Shown: one piece after another, positions 1 through 9,291 of the stretch | Numbering within the stretch: position 1 is the stretch's first letter | Layout: the number at the start of each line of letters is the position of its first letter | The notes under the pieces: generated by a model | Database searches by the model: none | What the model saw: the letters and a program-made list of their open reading frames with translations, nothing else | What the model was told of the DNA's origin: nothing | Source of the DNA: Calothrix sp. PCC 7716 | GTDB lineage: Bacteria > Cyanobacteriota > Cyanobacteriia > Cyanobacteriales > Nostocaceae | Direction: 5' to 3' | Assembly: GCF_019977735.1 (NCBI RefSeq) | Contig: NZ_AP025018.1 | Coordinates: forward strand, 5,832,580 to 5,896,579 | DNA: 64,000 nucleotides | Translations under genes and position numbers: made by a program

Positions 1-483
1 CTTTTTGATTTTATCAGGCAAGTAATATAAATGTTTTTCAACTACTTGTTGTATATATGACAATCCAGTGTAAAATATTTTCAGATATTCTATTGCATCT
101 GATTTATAAACTATTGCGGATAGTATCATAAATTGAGATGCTGTTAGTTGAGTAATTGCATCAATATAAATTTCTAGATTTTCTAGTGCTTCAAGCTGCT
201 GCATCGGTATAATGTTATGATACTCGCCTCTTAATCGCTTGGACTGTATTCTATAATCTTTAACATACTCAATTTTACTTGCTATATCTGAAAGTTTTAT
301 AGATTGATTTGACAGTTTAAATATGCTAGACAGTAGATTAAAAAAGTTACTGTCTTGCATCTTGACTTTATCTGACTGTGATACAGTTTGAATGCTTTGA
401 ATAATTTCTATTATTTTACAGCTAATTTCATCCACGTCTTCAGAACTTACTAGATGGATAGTCTTTTCTAAAATTAAATTCAT
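1..483 (-). CDS. Hypothetical protein, C-terminus cut by window edge
   Basis: An open frame of 161 codons starts with ATG at 483 and runs uninterrupted to base 1, so the C-terminus lies outside the window. The upstream sequence contains AAGG a few bases before the ATG, a plausible ribosome-binding site. The product begins MNLILEKTIHLVSSEDVDE and looks all-helical, charged and soluble, with no signal peptide or membrane segment. I do not recognise the family. The coding call rests on the long open frame, the RBS and ordinary codon use; function is unknown. Confidence 0.6.
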   Translation of the reverse strand, partial: MNLILEKTIHLVSSEDVDEISCKIIEIIQSIQTVSQSDKVKMQDSNFFNLLSSIFKLSNQSIKLSDIASKIEYVKDYRIQSKRLRGEYHNIIPMQQLEALENLEIYIDAITQLTASQFMILSAIVYKSDAIEYLKIFYTGLSYIQQVVEKHLYYLPDKIKK

Positions 484-706
484 AATTTTACCTTGGGTTA
501 TAAAAATGAGTAATGCCTATTACAAACTTTATACGTATTATTAATACAGCTTGGTTAAAACATTAGTTTCAATAAACTTCTTTTAATGAGGATGAACTTA
601 TTATAATAATTTCAGCCCCAGAATTTGCAGGAATTTGGGGAATATAAAGAAGTTACTATTCTCTACTCTGTGTCTCTGTGTCTCTGTGGTAAAAATATAC
701 AATAAT

Positions 707-728
707 GCACAGGCAGGGATGCCTGTGC
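707..728 (-). terminator. 9-bp hairpin after the HD-phosphohydrolase gene
   Basis: Arms GCACAGGCA and TGCCTGTGC are perfectly complementary around a GGGA loop. On the minus strand the hairpin lies about 9 bases past the stop codon of the gene ending at 737 and is followed by a T-rich stretch, so it could end transcription. The core GGCARGGATGCC is also found near 38785, so it may be a dispersed palindromic repeat. The rest of 484-736 holds only a CTCTGTGT-type short repeat (about 665-690). Confidence 0.45.
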
Positions 729-736
729 TACAAGAT

Positions 737-3244
737 TTAATCTTTACAGGGTTTTAATTTGGGGTAAGCGATGCGTTTGTGATGGAACTGCTGCCAGACT
801 TTTACGAAAATCTCTGCTATTTGTGTCATTTCCGCGCGCGTTAGTCCTGAGTCTATAAGTTGATTATCTTGCCAGCGTCCACGTAATATATTGTTAACAA
901 CTGCTAAAGCTTGCTCGTATGTTGTGTCTTTAAGACTTCGCAGTGCAGCTTCACAAGAGTCTGCTAACATTACTATTGCTGTTTCGCGTGACTGAGGAAT
1001 AGGTCCATCGTAGCGAAAATCTGCTTCGTTTACTTCTATAAAAGGATTCTCTTTTGCTATTTGCTGTGCTTGATGATAAAAATAAGCAATTTGCATTGTT
1101 CCCTGATGTTCGGGAATAAAAGCTTGAATTGCTGTTGGTAATCGGTGTTTACGCGCTATCACCAAACCTTCACTAACATGCTTCTTAATAATTTCTGCAC
1201 TTAACCAAGGGTCGTTTATCTCGGTATCATGTTTATTTGGTCCACCCATTTGATTTTCGATAAATGCTTTGGGGTCGTGCATTTTACCAATATCATGATA
1301 TAAAGTCCCTGCTCTGACTAGTTCAACGTTACACCCAAGTTTACAAGCTGCTGCTTCCGCAAGACTAGAAACGAATAAAGTATGTTGGAATGTTCCTGGA
1401 GTTTTCGCTGCAAGACTTTTTAACAGTGGACGGTTAGGATTTGCAAGTTCTGCCAAACGAATTGGAGTTACTAAGTCAAATAGTTGTTCTAAATAAGAAC
1501 TTAACCCTAAAGCAACAATGCTCCAACACAACCCTGAACAAGCGAATAACAACGAATTTGTTAATACAGAGTACCATTTACCTACCGATACACCACCAAA
1601 TATAATTGTCAAAACTAAAAATACACAACCTTGTGTTACTGCTATTCCTATCCCTAACAACGCTAGCTCTTCCCGTGAGCGTCGTTTATGTGCCATGTAG
1701 CTTCCTAAAAATGCTCCTGTCGCTCCAGCAAATAGTGCAATTTTACTAACCCCAAAATTTAATGGCAGTAATACTGTTAATAATCCAATGACTGTAAGAC
1801 TAATACGAGTTCCGTAAAAGCTGCCTAATAATAATGAAACTGCGCTCCAAGTTGTATAATAGGTACCCATTGTCAATACTAGTGGTGTACTTAGAGTTAG
1901 CAATAAAATTAAAATTCGGTCTCTTGTACGTTTAAGATATTTTACCCGTTTATCAACAGCTGCAAAAACTAAAATGGCGCCACTAATGGCAATTGAAAGA
2001 AGCAGTAAAGCGACCCAGTTAACTTCACGGTCAATCAAACCATAGCTTTCTAAAACTAAAAGATGCCAATCTGTTATTTTTTCTCCTCTACGAACAATAA
2101 TTGCATTTTGTTTGACCTCTACCATGACGGGTTTGACATCAGCAGCAGCAAGTTCTACGTTTTCTTGCGTTTTCGCTCCATCGGTTATTAGGTTTGGTTG
2201 CAATACGTTCAATAGTACTTTTGTCGCTAATTCTTGTGCTTCCTTTGGTACCGATGATGATTGAACATTCAATCTTACTGCTTCAGTTAGTACGCTGTTT
2301 GGTAAACCAGGTGAAATACCTTGAGCTAGTATACGTTCGGCAATTTGTTTAATTATAGTTTGGGTGTTTTTCCAGTCTTCTTCTGTTAAATCTACTAATT
2401 TCTCGTTATATACTGCGTTTGACTGATTAATTATTTTTAAAATTTCACCTTTGGCGCCTTTATACCTTTGACGTGATAAAGCAATTTTTTCTGTTAATGT
2501 AGAAATATTTTGCTCTGATGTAGTTAAACGGTAGGTTTCAACTTCTGACAATGCTTGAGTCAAAGCACTGCTTACAGTCAATTTTGAATTCGTCTGTGTT
2601 TCGATATCGTCACCTGATACTAAAAGTGGTTGTGACTGCGACTGCTTAGTTGGGTGAACTACGGCAAATCTAAATGCTTCCCATTCATTATTTGATGTCG
2701 AACGTAAATAACGCTGCGTAGGCACACTTAGAACAATAGTATCAAAATACGGAAAAGAACCAGCCAGGTTACGAATACTATTCCCTTGTGCCACAATTGT
2801 TTCGAGTTTTTGCCCAACTTGATTATTAGCACTTTTGTCAATCATCAATACAGGCGCCAACTTTAAAGCAATTGCATCACGCTTAGATTGAGTAGCGTAC
2901 TTATTCTCTAAAACTTTTGTACTTGGCGCCTGTACTGTCACAGTCGCAGTACTACCATTTTTGACCTGCGGTTGATTGTACCAACTATGCCCAATTACTG
3001 CCGTCAGCAATATAAGCGAAGCAGCAAAAATTACAGGTGTACGTCTAAATACATCTCTTAGCCGATGAGTATAAAGTTGTAGCCCGTGATTCGCTAACTT
3101 TGCCACACTATAAAGCTGAGGTTGAACTACGTATAACTCTTGTAATGCTTCAAATGAACAATTACGGCGTAGTTTTATATACCATCGCCGTACTCTTGTC
3201 AATCGCTGCGTCAAGGACTGCAAAAATGGCGCTTGTCTCATCAA
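737..3244 (-). CDS. 7TM-HD (PgpH/YqfF-type) HDIG phosphohydrolase
   Basis: This 835-residue membrane protein has the 7TMR-HD layout: a cytoplasmic N-terminus, one membrane segment near residues 70-90, a long extracytoplasmic region to about residue 390, a block of about seven membrane helices (roughly 400-590), and a cytoplasmic C-terminal HD domain. The HD motif reads HDIGKMHDP at about residues 649-657, with downstream HxxG-type histidines (PEHQGTMQIAYF). In Firmicutes this family (PgpH) hydrolyses cyclic di-AMP, so a c-di-AMP phosphodiesterase role is likely by homology, although cyanobacterial members are less studied. It appears to be transcribed alone, 215 bases from its nearest neighbour upstream. 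Domain assignment is strong; the exact nucleotide substrate is inferred. Confidence 0.88.
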   Translation of the reverse strand: MMRQAPFLQSLTQRLTRVRRWYIKLRRNCSFEALQELYVVQPQLYSVAKLANHGLQLYTHRLRDVFRRTPVIFAASLILLTAVIGHSWYNQPQVKNGSTATVTVQAPSTKVLENKYATQSKRDAIALKLAPVLMIDKSANNQVGQKLETIVAQGNSIRNLAGSFPYFDTIVLSVPTQRYLRSTSNNEWEAFRFAVVHPTKQSQSQPLLVSGDDIETQTNSKLTVSSALTQALSEVETYRLTTSEQNISTLTEKIALSRQRYKGAKGEILKIINQSNAVYNEKLVDLTEEDWKNTQTIIKQIAERILAQGISPGLPNSVLTEAVRLNVQSSSVPKEAQELATKVLLNVLQPNLITDGAKTQENVELAAADVKPVMVEVKQNAIIVRRGEKITDWHLLVLESYGLIDREVNWVALLLLSIAISGAILVFAAVDKRVKYLKRTRDRILILLLTLSTPLVLTMGTYYTTWSAVSLLLGSFYGTRISLTVIGLLTVLLPLNFGVSKIALFAGATGAFLGSYMAHKRRSREELALLGIGIAVTQGCVFLVLTIIFGGVSVGKWYSVLTNSLLFACSGLCWSIVALGLSSYLEQLFDLVTPIRLAELANPNRPLLKSLAAKTPGTFQHTLFVSSLAEAAACKLGCNVELVRAGTLYHDIGKMHDPKAFIENQMGGPNKHDTEINDPWLSAEIIKKHVSEGLVIARKHRLPTAIQAFIPEHQGTMQIAYFYHQAQQIAKENPFIEVNEADFRYDGPIPQSRETAIVMLADSCEAALRSLKDTTYEQALAVVNNILRGRWQDNQLIDSGLTRAEMTQIAEIFVKVWQQFHHKRIAYPKLKPCKD

Positions 3245-3459
3245 CTATGACCGCAGTGGCTACTTAAGGGATTCAAACAGCACAGTCTATTGTAGAAAAT
3301 TATCTTACCCATGTGTAATATAATACCACAATTGGCTAAGAATCTAAAATTTCCATTAAGACACTATATAAAATATTACTAACAGTTGTGAATTTTTGCG
3401 CTAATTACAGGACACAGTATTTACTTTTGTTTACTTCTCAAAGCGTGTTTATGCTCGAT

Positions 3460-4419
3460 TTACCGCAATCGGATGATACGAGGAGCTGCATATACTGATA
3501 AGTGCGAGCTTTGTTCAAGCAATGGCAAGTAATTACATAAGTCTTTTTCTTTGCTTTTTTTAGCATTTTGGTTATCAAACTCACATACACCCGACCATAT
3601 TGCCAAAAGTTCATCTACTAATTTTAGCATCTGTAAAAACTCCGGAACCCCTGTTTTCGCTGATAAATGGCGTAAATTTTTGATTTGCCAGCTAATTGGT
3701 ATTCCTAATGCGCTATTATAAGCTCCTGATAAGGCGCCTGTCATTACACTGCTAAGATAATAATCGTGATTATTAAAACTTAATATTTTGCCGTTGAGAT
3801 TAAGTGATACCGATAAGCAAAAATCTTCAAGACTTTTAAAAAAAGTATAAAACGCAATTGCGACGACGTTAGATAGAGTATTTACTTTATGTAGTTCAGT
3901 AAATGCTTGCTCCAAGCTAACTTGCTGCTTGAGTAAACTATTTACTGTTACAAGTTGTTGAGGTGTATTCGTTGGTGTTTCACCAATAAACCTGATAATT
4001 TCACTAAAAATAGAAGATTGTGATAACTTTTCATTGAGCGATTGGGCAATTGTATAGCCAATAGCAAGTACGCTGTCTCTAACTATCAAGTTATGACTAT
4101 GCACGCGCGACACTTCTAGCAAGTTATATCGAAGCTTCGATAAATCTTCATGAAAAAATAATATTACTGGTAAAGCTGAAAAAAGCGTATTGAGTAAAAC
4201 TTGTTGATTTAGTTGTTGATTTAGGGGTGTATCAGCTTGGTTTATCGCACAAAAGGAGTTACTATCGAACTTACCTTGTGCAATTAAACTTTTGCAACTA
4301 AAGGTAATTTCAATATAAGCTTGTCTTATAAGTTCTAGTTTACTGTCCTTTGCTAACTCTAAACCAAGCAAAGCACCTGCAATAGTTCCTTGAAACCGAC
4401 TTTTGAGCGTATAACGCAT
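3460..4419 (-). CDS. ADP-ribosylglycohydrolase-like protein, probably degenerate
   Basis: The 319-residue product starts RYTLKSRFQGTIAGALLGLE, which resembles the N-terminus of the ADP-ribosylglycohydrolase (DraG/ARH) family. A later segment GALSGAYNSALGIPISW matches the family's C-terminal G-A-hydroxylated-rich helix. True members bind two magnesium ions through Asp/Thr motifs such as GDA near the N-terminus and DTD later; those aspartates are not visible here, so catalytic activity is doubtful. It is the last of three closely spaced minus-strand genes (41 bases after aroQ), which suggests co-transcription. An alternative is a cyanobacterial family that keeps the fold for another use. Confidence 0.5.
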   Translation of the reverse strand: MRYTLKSRFQGTIAGALLGLELAKDSKLELIRQAYIEITFSCKSLIAQGKFDSNSFCAINQADTPLNQQLNQQVLLNTLFSALPVILFFHEDLSKLRYNLLEVSRVHSHNLIVRDSVLAIGYTIAQSLNEKLSQSSIFSEIIRFIGETPTNTPQQLVTVNSLLKQQVSLEQAFTELHKVNTLSNVVAIAFYTFFKSLEDFCLSVSLNLNGKILSFNNHDYYLSSVMTGALSGAYNSALGIPISWQIKNLRHLSAKTGVPEFLQMLKLVDELLAIWSGVCEFDNQNAKKSKEKDLCNYLPLLEQSSHLSVYAAPRIIRLR

Positions 4420-4460
4420 GGTGTAAATAAAGCTAGGATTATTAAGCTTTTTAACTATAC

Positions 4461-4916
4461 CTATAATGAACTTTTCAAATGATACACCAATGCTTGTAAG
4501 CCCAGTATATAACTCTGGGCGCCGAAACCGCTAATTTGCCCAACTGCCACAGGAGCAATGTATGAGTGATGACGAAACTCCTCACGACGATAAACGTTGC
4601 TCAGATGAACCTCAACAGTCGGAATATTCACGCCAGCTATTGCATCGCGCAAGGCTACACTCGTATGAGTATAAGCTCCAGGATTTATTAATATCCCTTG
4701 ATGCTTTCCCCAAGAGTCATGGATTTTATCGACCAAAAAACCTTCGTGATTTGACTGGAAAAAATCGATGTTAACCGCTAAATTTTGTGCTTGTTCTTCT
4801 AACAAGCGGTTAATCTCGCTTAAACTCAGCGAACCATAAATACCTGGTTCTCGCTGTCCCAGCAAATTTAGGTTTGGTCCGTGCAGTACCAAAATGCTTA
4901 AAGTGCGCTGTGCCAC
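4461..4916 (-). CDS. aroQ: 3-dehydroquinate dehydratase, type II
   Basis: This enzyme dehydrates 3-dehydroquinate to 3-dehydroshikimate in the shikimate pathway; type II enzymes are small dodecameric flavodoxin-like proteins, and 151 residues is the usual length. Visible hallmarks are [20 protein letters not shown] at the N-terminus (with the catalytic Tyr in the flexible loop), FFQSNHEG, the NPGAYTHTS motif, and EVHLSN with the catalytic His. The start is preceded, 16 bases upstream, by the stop of a 45-residue ORF, and the next gene follows after 41 bases, so the three probably form an operon. Confidence 0.96.
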   Translation of the reverse strand: MAQRTLSILVLHGPNLNLLGQREPGIYGSLSLSEINRLLEEQAQNLAVNIDFFQSNHEGFLVDKIHDSWGKHQGILINPGAYTHTSVALRDAIAGVNIPTVEVHLSNVYRREEFRHHSYIAPVAVGQISGFGAQSYILGLQALVYHLKSSL

Positions 4917-4932
4917 GTAGTAAATTTTATTT

Positions 4933-5070
4933 TTAACGACGACGTGAGCGGTCGTTAACTGGAATCGGAATTAGCTCCGGTTCCGCTTCAACATCCGGGC
5001 CTAGAAGGGCTTCAATTAATTTCCGCCCTAATTCTTTAAGCTTCTCCAGTACCTTCTCTATATAGTCCAT
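4933..5070 (-). CDS. Small 45-residue protein upstream of aroQ
   Basis: This short ORF encodes [20 protein letters not shown] followed by an acidic, proline-containing stretch and a basic RSRRR end. The N-terminal half should form an amphipathic helix; the tail is disordered. An AGGAG sequence lies about 12 bases before the ATG, and the stop codon is 16 bases before the aroQ start, so translation and transcription are probably linked to aroQ. I do not know a function. The good RBS, tight spacing and clear charge segregation are the reasons for calling it real. Confidence 0.6.
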   Translation of the reverse strand: MDYIEKVLEKLKELGRKLIEALLGPDVEAEPELIPIPVNDRSRRR

Positions 5071-5326
5071 CTAACTGACCGCTCCTGAGATAATACCTTA
5101 ATTTAAGTTAACAGCAAAAGAATAATAAGGGCAACACACTTTTTATTGAATACGTTGTAACTGATTATACACTTACATACGCAAACAGCGGAATGAGCCG
5201 CGTTTCTCTAAATTTTATTGTGTCACTTTCCCTACTAATAAGAGTATCACATGAACCCCCTAGTCAGCCGCATCTTTCTTGTGATGGGTATTTTGTATTT
5301 TTAGTCAATAGGAAATAGACAGGAGC

Positions 5327-5353
5327 GGAAGGGAAAATCACGTTCTCCCTTCC
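5327..5353 (-). terminator. Hairpin downstream of topA
   Basis: Perfect 8-bp arms GGAAGGGA and TCCCTTCC enclose an 11-base loop, starting 6 bases after the topA stop codon on the minus strand. No T-tract follows on that strand, so it may be a 3'-end stabilising hairpin rather than a canonical intrinsic terminator. The remaining bases between 5071 and 5326 show no gene. Confidence 0.35.
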
Positions 5354-5358
5354 AATCT

Positions 5359-8025
5359 TTATTTTTTCTTCGCAGTTGCAGTTGATTTCGGTTTCGCTGC
5401 TTTTTCGGTTTTAGTGGTCTTAGTAGTAGATTTTGTTGCACTTGCAGTTTTTGCTTTGCTGGTTTTGCGTGAGGTTTTAGAAGTAGATGCTTTGCTTGCC
5501 AGCAGTTGTACAGCAATGGCGAGAGTTAAATTTTCTACAGTGTGTCCTTCGGGTATACTCACGTTGGTTTTACCATGCTTGATGTAAGGACCATAAGGAC
5601 CATCATAAATATTAATCGGTTGCTCGTCTTCAGGATGGGCGCCAAGTTCTTTTAAAGCAGCTTTTGATTTGGTACTGCTAGCTCGTCCTTTTTTTGGTTC
5701 GGAGAAAATTTCTAACGCACGTTCTAATGTCACATCCAAAACGTTATCAGATGCTTTTAGAGAGCGATAGTCTTTACCCTCTTTGCCTTGGTCGTGAACG
5801 ATGTAGGGTCCAAAACGCCCTAAAGAAGCTTGAATTTTTCCACCCAATGGATGAGTGCCCAATGTTCTAGGTAAAGCAAGTAAGCCAATGGCTATTTCTA
5901 GGGTGAGATTTTCTGGTGTAATACCTTTGGGTAAAGATACTTGTTTAGGTTTTGGATTTTCTTCAGATTTATCACCCAATTGAACATAAGGGCCATAAGG
6001 ACCAATCAGCGTATAAATTGGTTCCCCTGTTTCAGGATGGCGCCCTAAACTTTCGGGACCTTCGGTTTTTTGTTTAAGCAGAGTTTGTACTTTCTGCGGG
6101 TCAAGGTCTGCTGGAGTTAAATCTCTCGGAATAGAAGCAGTTACTACAGAGTCTCCATTTTCAACTTCAATATAAGCTCCATATTTACCAATACGAACTT
6201 TTGCATCTAAATTTTCTAGTTCTACTGTTCTAGCTGTTGTCGCATCAATTTGGCTTTCTTGTTCTCTAACAAGCGTTTCTAGTCCTTGATCTCCAGAATA
6301 AAAGTCTTTGAGATATGGTAGCCATTGAGCTTCACCTGTGGCTATATCATCGAGTGTTTGCTCCATTTTGGAAGTAAAACTAGGGTCAACGACATCAGGG
6401 AAGTGTTTTTCTAGCAAACCTGTAACCGCGAACGCTGTAAATGTGGGCACTAAAGCATTATTTGTTAATTGAGCATAACCTTTATCAGTAATGGTGCCAA
6501 TAATGCTCGCATAAGTACTAGGGCGCCCAATACCCTCGCTTTCAAGGGTTTTAACTAGTGTTGCTTCGGTATATCGTGCTGGAGGTTGGGTTTCATGCTT
6601 GACCACTTCAAGTTCTTCGCATTCAGGATGGTCATTAACCTTAAGGTTGGGGAGAATAATTTCCATATTCTCAAGCGCAGCATCAGGGTCATCAGAACCT
6701 TCGACATAAGCGCGTAAATATCCTTCAAAGTCAATACGTTTACCAGAAGAACGAAAACCAGCGTCTTCTACTTGGAGTTGCACTGTTATTTGGGTTTGAC
6801 GCGAGTCTGCCATTTGGCAAGCAACAGTGCGCTTCCAAATTAGGTCATAAAGTTGAAACTCACGACCACCCAAACCCGTTTCTTGCGGTGTACGGAAACT
6901 ACTACCTGCTGGACGAATAGCTTCGTGTGCTTCTTGGGCGCCTTTTGATTTTGTTGTATATTGGCGAGGTTTGGGACTCAAATAATCTTTGCCGTAAAGC
7001 TTTTCAACACAGTCGCGTGCAGCACTTACCGCTTGGTCTGACAAATGTACTGAGTCAGTACGCATGTAAGTAATGTAACCTTGCTCATACAGATTTTGAG
7101 CAGTTCGCATTGTATCGCGTGCCGAAAGACGTAATTTACGGTTAGATTCTTGTTGCAGCGTCGAAGTTGTAAATGGTGGCGCCGGTTTACGAGTAACTGG
7201 TCGTTCTTCGAGGTCTGTAACAGTCCAAGTTTGACCTATGAGTCGAAGTTGTAAGGCTTCGGCTTCAGCTTGGTTTAATAGTACAACTTGGCGCCCAGAT
7301 GTAATTTTTCCAGTAGTTGAGTCAAAATCACTACCAGTTGCAACTTTTGTACCACCTAGAGTTACTAAAACAGCGCTGAAAGGAGTTTGTTCTTGTAGTA
7401 GCTCGGCTTTGAGGTCCCAATAGGCGCCTGTACGAAATGCTCGACGTTGACGTTCTTTGGTGACTAGTAAACTCACAGCTACTGACTGTACACGACCCGC
7501 TGAGAGACCGTAGGAGATTTTTTTCCAAAGGAGCGGAGATAGAGTATACCCTACTAATCGGTCTAAAATTCGTCTTGTTTCTTGGGCACGTACTAACTTG
7601 TCGTCAATAGAGCGACAATCTTTCAAAGCTTTTTGAATAGCTTCTTTGGTAATTTCATGGAATACCATTCGCTTTGTCGGAACTTTTGGATTAAGCAATT
7701 GGTATAAATGCCAACTTATACTTTCCCCTTCTCGGTCTTCGTCAGTTGCTAATATTAGCTCAGATGCTTCTTTAAGAGCATCTTTCAACTGAGTAACAAT
7801 TTTCTTTTTATCTTTGGGGACAACGTAAAGAGGTTCAAAGTCGGCATCTACATTTACTCCAAGCTGTGCCCATTTTTCCGCCTTGACTGCGGGGGGTATT
7901 TCTGTAGCTGACTGTGGAAGGTCGCGCACATGACCCATTGACGCTTCTACCCGAAACCCTTGCGGCAGGTAGTTACGAATGGTGCGAGCTTTTGTTGGAG
8001 ATTCAACGATGACGAGAGTTGACAT
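5359..8025 (-). CDS. topA: DNA topoisomerase I (type IA)
   Basis: This 888-residue enzyme relaxes negative supercoils by nicking one strand through a covalent phosphotyrosine. The Toprim domain begins at once (TLVIVESPTKARTI) and continues to the acidic DREGE-type motif (ATDEDREGE). The active-site tyrosine lies in YITYMRTDSVHLSDQA at about residue 318. The C-terminus carries several glycine-rich topoisomerase repeats (GPYGPYVQLG, GRFGPYIV, GPYGPYIKHG) instead of the Cys4 zinc fingers of E. coli TopA, then ends in a lysine/threonine/alanine-rich tail of about 45 residues, as is common in cyanobacteria. ATG start; single-gene unit on the minus strand. Confidence 0.97.
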   Translation of the reverse strand: MSTLVIVESPTKARTIRNYLPQGFRVEASMGHVRDLPQSATEIPPAVKAEKWAQLGVNVDADFEPLYVVPKDKKKIVTQLKDALKEASELILATDEDREGESISWHLYQLLNPKVPTKRMVFHEITKEAIQKALKDCRSIDDKLVRAQETRRILDRLVGYTLSPLLWKKISYGLSAGRVQSVAVSLLVTKERQRRAFRTGAYWDLKAELLQEQTPFSAVLVTLGGTKVATGSDFDSTTGKITSGRQVVLLNQAEAEALQLRLIGQTWTVTDLEERPVTRKPAPPFTTSTLQQESNRKLRLSARDTMRTAQNLYEQGYITYMRTDSVHLSDQAVSAARDCVEKLYGKDYLSPKPRQYTTKSKGAQEAHEAIRPAGSSFRTPQETGLGGREFQLYDLIWKRTVACQMADSRQTQITVQLQVEDAGFRSSGKRIDFEGYLRAYVEGSDDPDAALENMEIILPNLKVNDHPECEELEVVKHETQPPARYTEATLVKTLESEGIGRPSTYASIIGTITDKGYAQLTNNALVPTFTAFAVTGLLEKHFPDVVDPSFTSKMEQTLDDIATGEAQWLPYLKDFYSGDQGLETLVREQESQIDATTARTVELENLDAKVRIGKYGAYIEVENGDSVVTASIPRDLTPADLDPQKVQTLLKQKTEGPESLGRHPETGEPIYTLIGPYGPYVQLGDKSEENPKPKQVSLPKGITPENLTLEIAIGLLALPRTLGTHPLGGKIQASLGRFGPYIVHDQGKEGKDYRSLKASDNVLDVTLERALEIFSEPKKGRASSTKSKAALKELGAHPEDEQPINIYDGPYGPYIKHGKTNVSIPEGHTVENLTLAIAVQLLASKASTSKTSRKTSKAKTASATKSTTKTTKTEKAAKPKSTATAKKK

Positions 8026-8650
8026 GGAGATTTTTTATAAAAAAAGCAATGAGCGCAGTTAAATAGTCATTCTTGAGGCTAATCTATCAGAGATGTCAAG
8101 CTATATGTCACCACCTGCGTGGTAACAGTGCTGCTAGACCTTTGACACATACGTGCTGGTTCCAGCTATTTCAATCATTAACTTATATCTTGCTTTTTTG
8201 GCGACTGTTGGCAAGTAAAAATCTGTCCTATTTGTCTAATCGGCGCCTCGAAGCTTGGTTAACATCGAAACCATAGTATAATCCTCAATTCTTTTATATC
8301 GATAATAAATATAGTCATACATCAAAAAACGAGTCACGAAATTTTTAAACCACGGCAAAACCATAGCACTCGTCACGGCGCCCTCTTTTAGCTGACAGTA
8401 AGCGTAAACGTTAATTCTATAATCATCATTGCCTAACCATAAAGTAAATAAATAGCAATCATAAGTCAAATATTATACTTTTATAAAAATCACTCGCTCT
8501 TAGTGGTGTCAACTGGCATTACAGCCAAAAAAGTTATGCTAGGATAAACTTAGGAGAAGGAAATTCGGCAGATATGTTCTTGTTTTTACATCCAATTGCA
8601 AGTAATTCTGCGAATGTACATCTTGACTTATTTCAATTCTGGAGAGTTTC
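8026..8650. other. Intergenic region between topA and the RRM gene
   Basis: This 625-base divergent spacer should hold both promoters. A tyrosine-rich 77-codon frame exists on the minus strand at 8236-8469, but it has no clear RBS and no family resemblance, so I do not call it. The 160 bases before the RRM gene probably form a long leader, as in other cyanobacterial cold-inducible rbp genes; no riboswitch is recognised. Confidence 0.5.
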
Positions 8651-8965
8651 ATGTCAATCTACGTAGGTAACCTATCCTACAACGTTACTCAAGACGACTT
8701 AGAAAAAGTATTTTCTGAGTACGGCGGCGTTAAGCGAGTACAATTACCCACTGACCGAGAGACAGGTCGTGTGCGAGGTTTTGGATTTGTTGAAATGGAA
8801 AACGACGCGGCGGAAACCGCAGCCATAAACGCACTGGATGGTGCAGAGTGGATGGGGCGCGTAATGAAAGTCAATAAAGCAAGGCCTAAAGAAGAGAAAG
8901 GTGGTCGCTCTGGTGGCAATAACTGGAGCAAGGGTGAAAACAGCAGTTATTCACGTCGCTACTAA
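8651..8965 (+). CDS. RRM-type RNA-binding protein (cyanobacterial Rbp)
   Basis: The 104-residue protein is one RNA-recognition motif plus a short tail. RNP-2 is IYVGNL (residues 3-8) and RNP-1 is RGFGFVEM (about residues 42-49), both with the aromatic residues that stack on RNA. The tail GGRSGGNNW...YSRRY is a short glycine/arginine-rich extension, as in the cold-inducible Rbp proteins of Nostoc/Anabaena. These proteins bind single-stranded RNA and are thought to act in cold acclimation and mRNA handling or localisation. A GGAGAG sequence precedes the ATG at a suitable distance. The gene stands alone with a long untranslated leader, consistent with post-transcriptional control. Confidence 0.93.
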   Translation: MSIYVGNLSYNVTQDDLEKVFSEYGGVKRVQLPTDRETGRVRGFGFVEMENDAAETAAINALDGAEWMGRVMKVNKARPKEEKGGRSGGNNWSKGENSSYSRRY

Positions 8966-9144
8966 CATAAAACCATTATTTGAGACAGCAAAGCCATATC
9001 TTCAAAGCTTTTCAGCCTTAAGAAACAATTTGCTATCATAATTTAACTATAAGCGTAGCATATAGGGAACACTATTAGCTTTGATTTATTTATCAAAGTT
9101 ATAGTTTGTAACCTATATGCTTAATTTTATGCAACCAAAGAAAC

Positions 9145-9209
9145 AGAAACCGGGTTTTATGCGAAATTGTCTTTTTGATTACAGATATTGAAAAAGAAAC
9201 CCGGCTTCT
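9145..9209. repeat. Paired AGAAACCGGGTTT-type repeats, copy 1
   Basis: AGAAACCGGGTTT (9145-9157) and AGAAACCCGGCTTCT (9195-9209) are separated by about 37 AT-rich bases. The same paired arrangement occurs at 20131, 24364 and 47146. It lies in the spacer 8966-9291, which otherwise holds only the ndhB upstream region. Confidence 0.7.
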
Positions 9210-9291
9210 AATTTATAGTTAGAATTCCCGCTCATACAATAGAATTAACACAGTTGGTTCCTTGATTCATAGCTGAAACCTAATAATTGTC

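Noticed and set aside
5301-5516. 71-codon minus-strand frame at the end of topA
   Set aside because: It overlaps the lysine-rich topA tail in another frame.
8236-8469. 77-codon tyrosine-rich minus-strand frame
   Set aside because: No ribosome-binding site or recognisable pattern; kept only as a note in the spacer entry.
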